From IMG/VR virus record IMGVR_UViG_3300025127_000008, positions 1 through 31,289 of that record: a stretch of DNA of 31,289 nt, one strand, 5' to 3'. The translations under genes were made by a program, and so were the position numbers. Under the pieces are notes generated by a model that was not told the origin of the DNA, did no database searches, and saw only the letters and a list, made by a program, of their open reading frames with translations. Origin of the DNA: a virus. The first letter of the stretch is position 1. Every line of letters starts with the position of its first letter. Below are positions 13,242-19,589 of this stretch, in pieces.

Positions 13242-13361
13242 ATGAACAATTATACAAAGGCAGAACTCTATGGCAAGGTACAAGAACTGCAATACGATCT
13301 GAAACAATTAAAGAATCAATTAATTTTAACACAACAAAGCAATGAAAGAAACAAACGTTAA
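13242..13361 (+). CDS. Small coiled-coil protein upstream of erf
   Basis: A 39-residue frame reads MNNYTKAELYGKVQELQYDL and continues with KQLKNQLILTQQ, a clear amphipathic helix with heptad spacing. It overlaps the ERF gene by 20 bases. The start is close to a promoter. It could be an oligomerising partner of the recombination protein; function is unknown. Confidence 0.55.
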   Translation: MNNYTKAELYGKVQELQYDLKQLKNQLILTQQSNERNKR

Positions 13362-13872
13362 CATAAAACTATTTAACCTACAGCAGGAAATAGGTACAAT
13401 AAGTAAGGATGCAAAGAATCCTTTTTACAAATCAAAATACTTTGATATCAATTCATTAATTAAACAACTACAACCTTATTTAAAAAAACATAGGTTAAGT
13501 TTATTTCAGCCAACAAAATTTGATGCTATAAATAATCTTTCTTATGTGAAAACGTATTTTCAATGTCCAGATACTAAAGAAAAAAGTGAAGCAAGTGAAT
13601 TAAAGTTACCTAAATTAGATGATCCACAAAAAATATTAGCTTGTGTAACATATTTTAGAAGGGCAACATTAACTGCTTTACTTGGATTACAAGCAGAAGA
13701 TGATGATGGAAATACAGCGAGTGGTAAAACTGTTGATAAAAAATGGTTAAACCAAAACACACCTGAATATTCTAAAGCAATAGAATTTATAAAAGGGGGT
13801 GGTAGTGTAGAAGCTATTAAAAGCAAGTATAAAGTTTCAGGTAAAATAGAAAATGAACTTGCAAAACTGTAA
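13342..13872 (+). CDS. erf: ERF-family single-strand annealing protein
   Basis: This is a 176-residue protein with the ERF pattern: KNPFYKSKYFDINSLI and LQPYLKKHRLSLFQP in the N-terminal half, and ITYFRR-type VTYFRRATLTALLGLQAEDD (102-121) followed by DDGNTASG. ERF proteins form rings on single-stranded DNA and pair complementary strands during phage recombination and genome circularisation. The C-terminal part (about 125-176) is variable, as usual. The exonuclease at 17386-18153 is the expected partner, although four kilobases away. Confidence 0.85.
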   Translation: MKETNVNIKLFNLQQEIGTISKDAKNPFYKSKYFDINSLIKQLQPYLKKHRLSLFQPTKFDAINNLSYVKTYFQCPDTKEKSEASELKLPKLDDPQKILACVTYFRRATLTALLGLQAEDDDGNTASGKTVDKKWLNQNTPEYSKAIEFIKGGGSVEAIKSKYKVSGKIENELAKL

Positions 13873-13925
13873 AGTAAAAAACGTATATATAAAAGTTAAT
13901 TACAAAAATTATCAAATAATAATTT

Positions 13926-14243
13926 ATGGAAAAAAAGAACGTAGCAATATTATCAGGCAGTTTAAATCTATCTGCGATTGATAAAAGCAAGATTGTAAAA
14001 GGTAAAGATGGTAACCAATATTTAAACATTACTATGATGATACAAGACAAATCACAGTACGGTAATAATATTTGGATTACACAAAGCCAAACACAAGAAG
14101 AAAGAGAAGCTAAAACAAAAGCAACATCTTTAGGTAATGGTGCAGTACGATGGTTAGGTGGTGATATAACGGTAGCTGAAAGAAATGAAGTTACTAATCA
14201 ACAGCAGCAACCAGCACGTGAAGAAGCTGATTTACCATTTTAA
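13926..14243 (+). CDS. ssb: Single-strand DNA-binding-like protein with acidic SSB tail
   Basis: This is a 105-residue protein. The N-terminal 80 residues are a beta-rich body (LSGSLNLSAIDKSKIV, YLNITMMIQDKSQYGNN) consistent with a small OB-fold, followed by a Gln-rich linker (NQQQQPAREE) and the ending EEADLPF. That ending resembles the DDDIPF tip by which bacterial SSBs recruit replication and repair partners. No close family match to classical SSB is evident, so the fold is inferred from tail and context (between annealing protein and helicase). Confidence 0.65.
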   Translation: MEKKNVAILSGSLNLSAIDKSKIVKGKDGNQYLNITMMIQDKSQYGNNIWITQSQTQEEREAKTKATSLGNGAVRWLGGDITVAERNEVTNQQQQPAREEADLPF

Positions 14244-14261
14244 AAATAGTTCAACAATAAT

Positions 14262-14289
14262 AAGGGGGTTTAATTACCCCTTTTTTTTT
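14262..14289 (+). terminator. Rho-independent terminator after the SSB-like gene
   Basis: AAGGGGGT pairs with ACCCCTT around a TTAATT loop (14262-14282), followed by a run of nine T. Confidence 0.85.
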
Positions 14290-14302
14290 ATACTTTTATA
14301 AA

Positions 14303-14449
14303 ATGCTAAAGAAATTAAAAGAAGGTGAAGAATTACCTGATGACTTTTGGAACTATAACGTTAACCCTATATTAGGTTATAAATATAATCCAAACAGAAA
14401 CGAACAGGGAATTGATACAGAAAGAAAATACGCAAAACCAAGAATATGA
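14303..14449 (+). CDS. Small hypothetical protein upstream of the ATPase
   Basis: A 48-residue frame starts MLKKLKEGEELPDDFWNYNV and ends ERKYAKPRI. It is charged, with aromatic residues and a Tyr/Asn-rich centre (GYKYNPNRN). Its stop overlaps the ATPase start (ATGA), implying coupled translation and a possible accessory role such as loading the helicase. No motif is recognised. Confidence 0.6.
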   Translation: MLKKLKEGEELPDDFWNYNVNPILGYKYNPNRNEQGIDTERKYAKPRI

Positions 14450-15357
14450 TAGCACAAGCAAATAAATTACAAGACAAAATATTAGATATAAAATACGGTA
14501 GAGTAAAAGAAGGTTTAAAAATAGATGTTCCAGAAGTAGATGAGCATATAAGATTTAAAAAATCCTTATTGATAGCGATTGGACACGCAAATGTTGGAAA
14601 GACTACAACTCTTATTTATTTTTATGTTTTATGGGCAATTAAACACAAATTAAAATTTGTTGTTTGGTCAAGTGAAAATAGTCCTGAATCTATTTTAAGA
14701 AAAATTATTGAGTTTAAAATGGGCAAACCAATACAAGAAGCAAGTGATAAATTAATATCAGAATCTATAGAATGGTCAAACAAATATTTTAAAATAATAG
14801 ATGTTGAAGATATGTATACCTATAAAAGTTTACTAAAATTAGCACAACAGATAAAAGATGCTTGGAATTATGATGGTTTATTAATTGATCCTTATAATTC
14901 GTTAGCTAAAGATGCTTCTATTTTAAAAATGGTAGGTAATACACACGAATATGACTACAGAGCATTAACTGAATTAAGAATATTTAGCAAAAAAAATGAT
15001 GTACAAGTTTGTGTGAATGCTCACGGAGTAACATCTGCTCTACGCCAAGTACATCATTCAGGACACGAATACGAAGGTTTAACAAGACCATTAGCAATGA
15101 GTGATGCAGAAGGTGGTTCTAAAATAAGTTCACGTGCTGATGACATTTGGTGTATTCATAGGTATGTTCAACATCCTAAAAATTGGATGTATTCACACAT
15201 TCACGTTTTAAAAATAAAAGAAAACGAAACAGGGGGTAGACCTACAACATTTGAAATGCCAATCACATTAAGAATGGTAATAAATAATGTAGGTTTTGAA
15301 TTTCTTGGTAGAGATTTAATACACAATATAAAACCAATAGAAAAGTTAGAAATTTGA
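14446..15357 (+). CDS. RecA/DnaB-like ATPase, probable replicative helicase
   Basis: This is a 303-residue protein consisting mainly of a RecA-fold domain. Walker A is GHANVGKTT (46-54), Walker B is DGLLIDPYN (143-151), and a CVNAHG strand corresponds to motif 3 of DnaB-type enzymes. WSSENSP (74-80) carries the glutamate expected near the active site. The primase-binding N-terminal domain of DnaB is absent, so this is a minimal helicase or a RecA-like recombination ATPase. Context with SSB-like, DnaA-like and nuclease genes supports DNA replication. No primase or polymerase is visible, so the phage presumably uses the host replisome. Confidence 0.8.
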   Translation: MIAQANKLQDKILDIKYGRVKEGLKIDVPEVDEHIRFKKSLLIAIGHANVGKTTTLIYFYVLWAIKHKLKFVVWSSENSPESILRKIIEFKMGKPIQEASDKLISESIEWSNKYFKIIDVEDMYTYKSLLKLAQQIKDAWNYDGLLIDPYNSLAKDASILKMVGNTHEYDYRALTELRIFSKKNDVQVCVNAHGVTSALRQVHHSGHEYEGLTRPLAMSDAEGGSKISSRADDIWCIHRYVQHPKNWMYSHIHVLKIKENETGGRPTTFEMPITLRMVINNVGFEFLGRDLIHNIKPIEKLEI

Positions 15358-15569
15358 TAGTAATAATATTTTTACTAATTATATGTGCAATTTATTTAAT
15401 TATAGGTCAGGTAAAAAATGCTGATGTAATTATTAGTCCTGTAATTGGTATGATGTTTGGTTTTTTATATAGCAAAGAAGAATTAGAAGAAGGTAACGAG
15501 ATAACCCTACAATGTTTGTTGGGTGTAATTAGTGTTACTGTAATATGGACAAATCTGCACAATGGTTAG
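15354..15569 (+). CDS. Small membrane protein of the replication cluster
   Basis: This is a 71-residue protein with a membrane helix at about residues 2-18 (IVIIFLLIICAIYLIIG) and one or two weaker ones (ISPVIGMMFGFLY; LLGVISVTVIW), separated by the acidic SKEELEEGNE. The start is TTG at 15354, overlapping the ATPase stop as TTGA, and its 3' end overlaps the sigma-like gene by 25 bases. Its place among early genes, away from the lysis module, suggests something other than a holin, for example superinfection exclusion. Function is unknown. Confidence 0.6.
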   Translation: MIVIIFLLIICAIYLIIGQVKNADVIISPVIGMMFGFLYSKEELEEGNEITLQCLLGVISVTVIWTNLHNG

Positions 15570-16093
15570 CAAAGGTAGCTGAAAGGCATACTGAATGGGT
15601 TAATGTGATTAAAGGTTTTGGTGAGTATGAATATTGTGATGATCTTGTTCAAGAAACGTATTTAATTTTATACAAGTATGCAAATGAAGAAAAGGTTATT
15701 AAAGATGGTGTTGTTAGCAGGGGGTATATGTACTTTACTTTACGCAGCACTTACTTCCAATTTTACAAAAACAAAAGAAAGATTAAAAAGGTTTCACTTG
15801 ACAATGAAGAATATACCCAAGAAGTGGAGGACAATTCAAACTTGGATGAAGAAGTAGCTTATAACAAAATATGTACAATGATTGATGACCATATAGAAGA
15901 TTGGAGATGGTATGAAAAAAAACTATTTACGCTTTACAGAGATTCTGGATTAAGTATAAGGGGAATAGCAAAAGAAACCAATATAAGTTGGGTAAGTATA
16001 TTTAACACATTAAAAAACGCAAAACACGAATTAAAACAAAAGTTTCAAGATGATTGGAGCGATTTAAAAAATAAAGATTATGAACGAATTTAA
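15545..16093 (+). CDS. Sigma-70 family-like (ECF-type) transcription factor
   Basis: This is a 182-residue protein. Residues 28-76 resemble sigma region 2, with the DDLVQETYLILYKYA helix typical of ECF factors (where DLVQEvFl is usual) and an aromatic-rich stretch after it. Residues 120-163 resemble region 4, with a helix-turn-helix LSIRGIAKETNISWVSIFNT. Only the two domains of ECF sigmas are present. A phage sigma of this kind could direct host RNA polymerase to phage promoters; the conserved late motif AACAAA-N12-TTATTGTA is the natural candidate target. It could instead be a non-sigma HTH regulator such as a late activator. Confidence 0.68.
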   Translation: MDKSAQWLAKVAERHTEWVNVIKGFGEYEYCDDLVQETYLILYKYANEEKVIKDGVVSRGYMYFTLRSTYFQFYKNKRKIKKVSLDNEEYTQEVEDNSNLDEEVAYNKICTMIDDHIEDWRWYEKKLFTLYRDSGLSIRGIAKETNISWVSIFNTLKNAKHELKQKFQDDWSDLKNKDYERI

Positions 16094-16490
16094 AGGTGAT
16101 AAAAGAAGTAAGGCATATAAGGCTTGGAAAAAGAACCACGAAGCAGATGGTTTAGGATCAAAGGTTGAAAAAGTTTTTAAAAAAGTAGGCATTGATAAAG
16201 CTGCCAAATTTGTACTTGGTAATGACTGTGGCTGTGATAATAGACGTGATGTTTTAAATAAGATGTTTCCAAGTAAAAAGATTGAATGTTTAACAGAAGA
16301 TGAGTATAACTATTTAGATACTTTCTTTAGTGTTAAAAGATCAACAGTAACACCTGTACAACAAAACGAACTAATAACAATATACAATCGTGTATTTAAT
16401 GGTAATGCTGTTGCTACAAGTTGTGGTAGTTGTTTTCTAAATGGTGTGTATGATAAATTAAATAAGATATTTAATCAGTACAACGATTGA
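16080..16490 (+). CDS. Conserved phage protein with CGC and CGSC cysteine motifs
   Basis: This is a 136-residue protein. A Lys-rich N-terminus is followed by GLGSKVEKVFKKVGIDKA, then NDCGCDNRRDVLNKMFP (C50, C52), IECLTEDEYNYL (C70) and TSCGSCF (C115, C118). Five cysteines in paired spacing suggest a metal site. I recall the motif CGC-x-x-R-x-x-x-LN in many Bacteroidota phages without assigned function. It overlaps the sigma-like gene by 14 bases, and the next gene starts inside its stop (TTGA), so the three are probably translated together. Confidence 0.62.
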   Translation: MNEFKGDKRSKAYKAWKKNHEADGLGSKVEKVFKKVGIDKAAKFVLGNDCGCDNRRDVLNKMFPSKKIECLTEDEYNYLDTFFSVKRSTVTPVQQNELITIYNRVFNGNAVATSCGSCFLNGVYDKLNKIFNQYND

Positions 16491-16867
16491 AAGAACAAGA
16501 ACTTTTTGAGTATTTAGTTTCTTGTTGTTATCCTGATTTAGTAAAAGCAAAAAGCCAGATGAGCAGGTGGGATTGTTACAGTCCTAAAACCTATCATCGT
16601 ATTGAATTAAAATGTAGATCGGTACATTACGATACTTTACTTATAGAAAAGAAAAAGTATGATGCTATGATTGCAAAGTGTAATGATAATTTAGATATAC
16701 CTATGTATGTTAATTCTACACCTTCTGGTGTATATAGATTTAATTTGTATATTGTGAATCCTGTTTGGGAAATACAATATCATAACACCACAACAGAATT
16801 TAAGAACAATAAAAAGATACCTAAAGAAATTGCTTTGTTAAATGTAAGCGAAGCAGAAATAATTTAA
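16487..16867 (+). CDS. Putative PD-(D/E)XK nuclease
   Basis: This is a 126-residue protein starting at TTG 16487 inside the previous stop. RWDCYSPKTYHRIELKCR places D29 and the pair E40-x-K42 in the D-(x)n-E-x-K arrangement of PD-(D/E)XK nucleases, after a first helix (ELFEYLVSCCY) that would supply the early acidic residue. The size suits a resolvase-like or Vsr-like single domain enzyme. The fold is inferred from these residues only. With recombination genes on both sides, a Holliday-junction or repair role is plausible. Confidence 0.5.
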   Translation: MKEQELFEYLVSCCYPDLVKAKSQMSRWDCYSPKTYHRIELKCRSVHYDTLLIEKKKYDAMIAKCNDNLDIPMYVNSTPSGVYRFNLYIVNPVWEIQYHNTTTEFKNNKKIPKEIALLNVSEAEII

Positions 16868-16879
16868 AACAAAGAAACA

Positions 16880-17194
16880 ATGAACAAAAAAATAAACAAC
16901 CTTAAAGAAATAGAATACTACACTAACTTTAATTTAGTAGGTGAACATATAGTACAATCAAGAAAACTAAAACCAGAAAACAAAGCATTAAACGATATGT
17001 ACTTTTGTTGGCAAGAAGTAGGGTTTTATGTAAACAACCTTATACGTGATGAAAGGATGTACGAACAATCATTAAGTGAATACAGAAGTGATAAGATACG
17101 TGCAGTAGAACGTGCAAGAACAGCAGAACAAAAAGTAACAGAACTTGAACAACAATTAGAAAAACTCAAAACTAAAAAAAGTTTGGGTTTGTAA
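16880..17194 (+). CDS. Coiled-coil hypothetical protein
   Basis: This is a 104-residue protein. The first 60 residues contain EIEYYTNFNLVGEHIVQSRK and YFCWQEVGFYVNNLI; the last 45 are a strongly charged coiled coil (RTAEQKVTELEQQLEKLK). It is preceded by a purine-rich leader. No function is recognised; the coiled coil suggests oligomerisation or partner binding. Confidence 0.6.
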   Translation: MNKKINNLKEIEYYTNFNLVGEHIVQSRKLKPENKALNDMYFCWQEVGFYVNNLIRDERMYEQSLSEYRSDKIRAVERARTAEQKVTELEQQLEKLKTKKSLGL

Positions 17195-17218
17195 TTGTTT
17201 AAAAAATGTTTAAATTAG
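17188..17218 (+). promoter_or_regulatory. Probable host-type promoter upstream of the exonuclease genes
   Basis: TTTG at 17188-17191, exactly 19 bases, then TAAATTAG at 17211-17218, one mismatch to TAnnTTTG. It begins in the last codons of the coiled-coil gene and lies 24 bases before the ATG at 17243. Confidence 0.45.
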
Positions 17219-17242
17219 TACAATAATTATTAACAAAGAACA

Positions 17243-17389
17243 ATGAACGAACAAATACGATTTACAAACGCAGGTAAAATTGGTAGTGCTAAAGGAATAA
17301 CAAGAGCATTAGTTACTGATGATTTAGATGATTACACTAAAAACAGATTAAACAAAATTATTGAAATATTAGATAGCATAGAATTATGA
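17243..17389 (+). CDS. Small hypothetical protein upstream of the exonuclease
   Basis: A 48-residue frame reads MNEQIRFTNAGKIGSAKGIT and ends NKIIEILDSIEL. It has a short basic N-terminal half and an acidic helical C-terminus. The stop overlaps the exonuclease start (ATGA), showing translational coupling. No motif is recognised. Confidence 0.6.
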   Translation: MNEQIRFTNAGKIGSAKGITRALVTDDLDDYTKNRLNKIIEILDSIEL

Positions 17390-18153
17390 TAACATTATTA
17401 AACGGTGAACATTGGGGTAAAGAAGAAATACTAACACAAATGTATGATGATGAATTTTACTATAATTTTTTAGGTAAAAACGCATTAAGTTCTTCATCAC
17501 TTAAAACACTTCTTAAAAGTCCAAAAACATATAGAAACATATTAAACTATGGTGATCCTAGTTCAGATAGTCCAGCACTTGCAGCAGGTAAGTTAGTACA
17601 TTGGATGATACTGGAAAGCCATAAAATAGATAAGTTACACTTTGTAGATGCTACCACAAAAAACACTAAAGTATATAAAGAAGCAAAAGCAAAGTATGGT
17701 GAGGTATTTCTTACAAAAGAAAAGAATGCAGCAGAAAGATTAACAGATGCAGTATTAAGAAATGAAGCAGCACTTAAACTATTAAACAATAGTGAATTTG
17801 AAGTACCTGCAATAGATATGATAGAAGGGTTAGCATTTCGTGGTAAAGCAGATATTATACAAGGTAATACAATAATAGATTTAAAAACAACAGCTGAACT
17901 AAACACCTTTAAATATAGTGCTGATAAGTATGGATACGATTTACAAGCGTGGCTGTACTTAAAACTATTTGATAAGAAAAAGTTTACGTTTCTGGTAATA
18001 GATAAAGCAAGTACTGATATAGGTATATTTGAAACTACAGAAGAATTTTTAGCAAGAGGTGAAAACAAATTTAAACAAGCAGTAGATAACTACAAATACT
18101 TCTTTGAACAAGATAATGATTTAGATCAGTATGTAATGAGGGGTATATTATAA
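17386..18153 (+). CDS. RecE/exonuclease VIII-like PD-(D/E)XK exonuclease
   Basis: This is a 255-residue protein. It shows SSSLKTLLKSPKTYR near residue 36, GKLVHWMI with H72, GKADIIQGNTIIDLKTT with D156, D165 and K167, and YDLQAWLYLKL with Q187. This order of SxLkxl-SP, H, G-x-x-D, D-x-K and Q matches the putative exonuclease PDDEXK_12 family related to RecE. These enzymes resect double-stranded ends, giving single strands for an annealing protein, here the ERF protein. The length fits a full catalytic domain without the long N-terminal part of RecE. Confidence 0.82.
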   Translation: MITLLNGEHWGKEEILTQMYDDEFYYNFLGKNALSSSSLKTLLKSPKTYRNILNYGDPSSDSPALAAGKLVHWMILESHKIDKLHFVDATTKNTKVYKEAKAKYGEVFLTKEKNAAERLTDAVLRNEAALKLLNNSEFEVPAIDMIEGLAFRGKADIIQGNTIIDLKTTAELNTFKYSADKYGYDLQAWLYLKLFDKKKFTFLVIDKASTDIGIFETTEEFLARGENKFKQAVDNYKYFFEQDNDLDQYVMRGIL

Positions 18154-18164
18154 ATAAAAAACAA

Positions 18165-18716
18165 ATGGAAATAATAGGAAACAAAGTAAGAATGCAACCT
18201 CAAGAAATTGCACAATATTTTTTTATGCAAGGAATACAAAAAGAAGAAATAGTATTAAAGGTATTAAGATATACTATTGATAACAATGGTGTACTAAAAA
18301 ACAGAAAAGGCAAAACAGTTGGAAGTTTAAATAGACAAGGTTATGAAAAAATACAAATTACTTTAGGTGGTAAGTGTAAAGATGTATTTACTCATAGAAT
18401 ACAAGCATTTAAAAAGTTCGGAAGAAAAATGTATGAAAAAGAAATACAAGTTAGGCATCTTAACGATATTAAAACAGATAATTCATATCAAAATATAGAA
18501 CTTGGTACTGCAAAAGATAATTATCAGGATAGAGGTCAAGAAAAAATAAAACAAGCACAGAGGTTAGCAACAGAAGCATCTAAAGTATATTCAGATGAAT
18601 TGGTAAAGGAAATAAAACAATACTACGAGGATAACAATAAACAACAAAAGAAAACAATGCAGAAATATAATATATCAAGTACAGGAACACTTTGGTATAT
18701 TTTAAACAAAAGATGA
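18165..18716 (+). CDS. HNH homing endonuclease
   Basis: This is a 183-residue protein. The centre has GSLNRQGYEKIQI, FTHRIQAFKKFG (H77) and VRHLNDIKTDNSYQNIELGT (H98, N106, N110), which is the HNH_3 homing-endonuclease arrangement. The C-terminus (YNISSTGTLWYILNKR) looks like a small DNA-binding helix module. Such genes are selfish mobile elements inserted between phage genes. The gene lies freely between the exonuclease and a small gene, with no intron evident. It overlaps the next gene by four bases, so it is integrated in the operon. Confidence 0.78.
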   Translation: MEIIGNKVRMQPQEIAQYFFMQGIQKEEIVLKVLRYTIDNNGVLKNRKGKTVGSLNRQGYEKIQITLGGKCKDVFTHRIQAFKKFGRKMYEKEIQVRHLNDIKTDNSYQNIELGTAKDNYQDRGQEKIKQAQRLATEASKVYSDELVKEIKQYYEDNNKQQKKTMQKYNISSTGTLWYILNKR

Positions 18717-18913
18717 ATAAAAAAATAATAGAAGAATTTTATTTACTTGCTTTAGTAGATATAGTAAATGGTAAAGATATAGCAGAACTTGAAGAAACAA
18801 TAAAACTATATGAAAAAGAAGAACACTATGAAGCGTGTGCAGGAATACAAAAAGCAATACACGAATCAGGATATTTAACAATTAAAGAAATAATAGAAAG
18901 AAACAAATTATAA
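18713..18913 (+). CDS. Small acidic hypothetical protein
   Basis: This is a 66-residue protein starting at the ATG that overlaps the HNH gene stop (ATGA); an upstream ATG at 18692 is less likely because it lies in the HNH coding region. It is helical and Glu-rich: DIVNGKDIAELEETIKLYEK and YEACAGIQKAIHESG. It precedes the DnaA-like gene. No function is recognised. Confidence 0.62.
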   Translation: MNKKIIEEFYLLALVDIVNGKDIAELEETIKLYEKEEHYEACAGIQKAIHESGYLTIKEIIERNKL

Positions 18914-18922
18914 AAATAAATT

Positions 18923-19318
18923 ATGAGTATACAAATAATAAAAGAAGTAGTAGAACAACACTTTAATATAGACATAACAAAAGATACAAGAAAACGTGAA
19001 TATGTAGAAGCACGTGCAATGTATTTTAATTTAGCAAGAGATTATACAAGAATGTCATTATCAGTAATAGGCAAAACAGTATATAGGGATCATACAACGG
19101 TACTGTACTTTTTAAAACAATTAAGAGATTGGATGTTACACGATTTTCGTTTAAAGCAAGATTACGATACAATAAACAAAAGAGTACAAGATGCAATACA
19201 CGCTAACCCTGAAGAATTTAAAACAGCAGTTACAATAGAAGGTTTCTATGAAACACAATACAAACGTTTAAAGGAGTTAACAGAACAAATTAATCAGGAT
19301 CAATTAACAATTAGTTAA
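18923..19318 (+). CDS. Stand-alone DnaA domain IV-like DNA-binding protein
   Basis: This is a 131-residue protein. Residues 18-70 match the C-terminal DNA-binding domain of the replication initiator DnaA: RKREYVEARAMYFNLARDYT, then SLSVIGKTVYRDHTTVLY, where RDHTTV (55-60) is the signature that reads the DnaA box. The AAA+ ATPase domain is absent, so it cannot be an initiator by itself. It could recruit or compete with host DnaA at a phage origin or at host DnaA boxes, or regulate transcription. The C-terminal 50 residues are helical and unassigned. It is the last early gene, just before the terminase promoter motif. Confidence 0.78.
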   Translation: MSIQIIKEVVEQHFNIDITKDTRKREYVEARAMYFNLARDYTRMSLSVIGKTVYRDHTTVLYFLKQLRDWMLHDFRLKQDYDTINKRVQDAIHANPEEFKTAVTIEGFYETQYKRLKELTEQINQDQLTIS

Positions 19319-19331
19319 TTTTTTTATTGTA
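19306..19331 (+). promoter_or_regulatory. Candidate phage late promoter upstream of terminase
   Basis: AACAAT at 19306-19311, 12 bases, then TTATTGTA at 19324-19331. Unlike the other six sites it is followed by 26 bases before the ATG at 19358, which argues that the motif acts in transcription and is not simply a ribosome-binding pattern. Confidence 0.6.
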
Positions 19332-19357
19332 TAGTTGAATAAACAAGTTATTTCAAA

Positions 19358-19588
19358 ATGGCACACGGTGGAAAAAGAGATGGAGCAGGTAGACCTTCTA
19401 AAGCAGATGAGGTTAATCTAATAGAGAAATTAAGTCCATTAGAAGATGCAGCATTTCAAGCATTAAAAGCAGGTGTAGAAAAAGGTGATTTTAAATTTGT
19501 ACAACTGTACTATAATTATTACGCTGGTAAACCCAGAGAAACAAGAGATATTACAATCAATGAGGATATTCCATTGTTTGTAGATTAG
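19358..19588 (+). CDS. terS: Terminase small subunit-like protein
   Basis: This is a 76-residue protein. It begins with GGKRDGAGRPSKADE, a basic Gly/Arg stretch common at the N-terminus of small terminase subunits, followed by helices (EKLSPLEDAAFQALKAGVEK) and YYNYYAGKPRETRDITI. The GAGRP start and the GKP-x-E motif are known from small terminases that choose phage DNA for packaging. It is shorter than usual (often 120-180 residues), so its DNA-binding part may be minimal. It precedes the large subunit by one base. Confidence 0.75.
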   Translation: MAHGGKRDGAGRPSKADEVNLIEKLSPLEDAAFQALKAGVEKGDFKFVQLYYNYYAGKPRETRDITINEDIPLFVD

Positions 19589-19589
19589 T

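Noticed and set aside
17547-18068. Minus-strand open frame of 173 codons opposite the exonuclease
   Set aside because: The plus strand encodes a protein with intact PD-(D/E)XK motifs; the minus frame is Ser/Phe-rich, as expected from the reverse of AT-rich coding DNA, with no promoter.
12000-19357. Lysogeny genes (integrase, repressor, excisionase) in the early region
   Set aside because: No tyrosine or serine recombinase motif and no typical repressor domain is seen in any frame; the only HTH-type proteins are the sigma-like factor and the DnaA-like domain.
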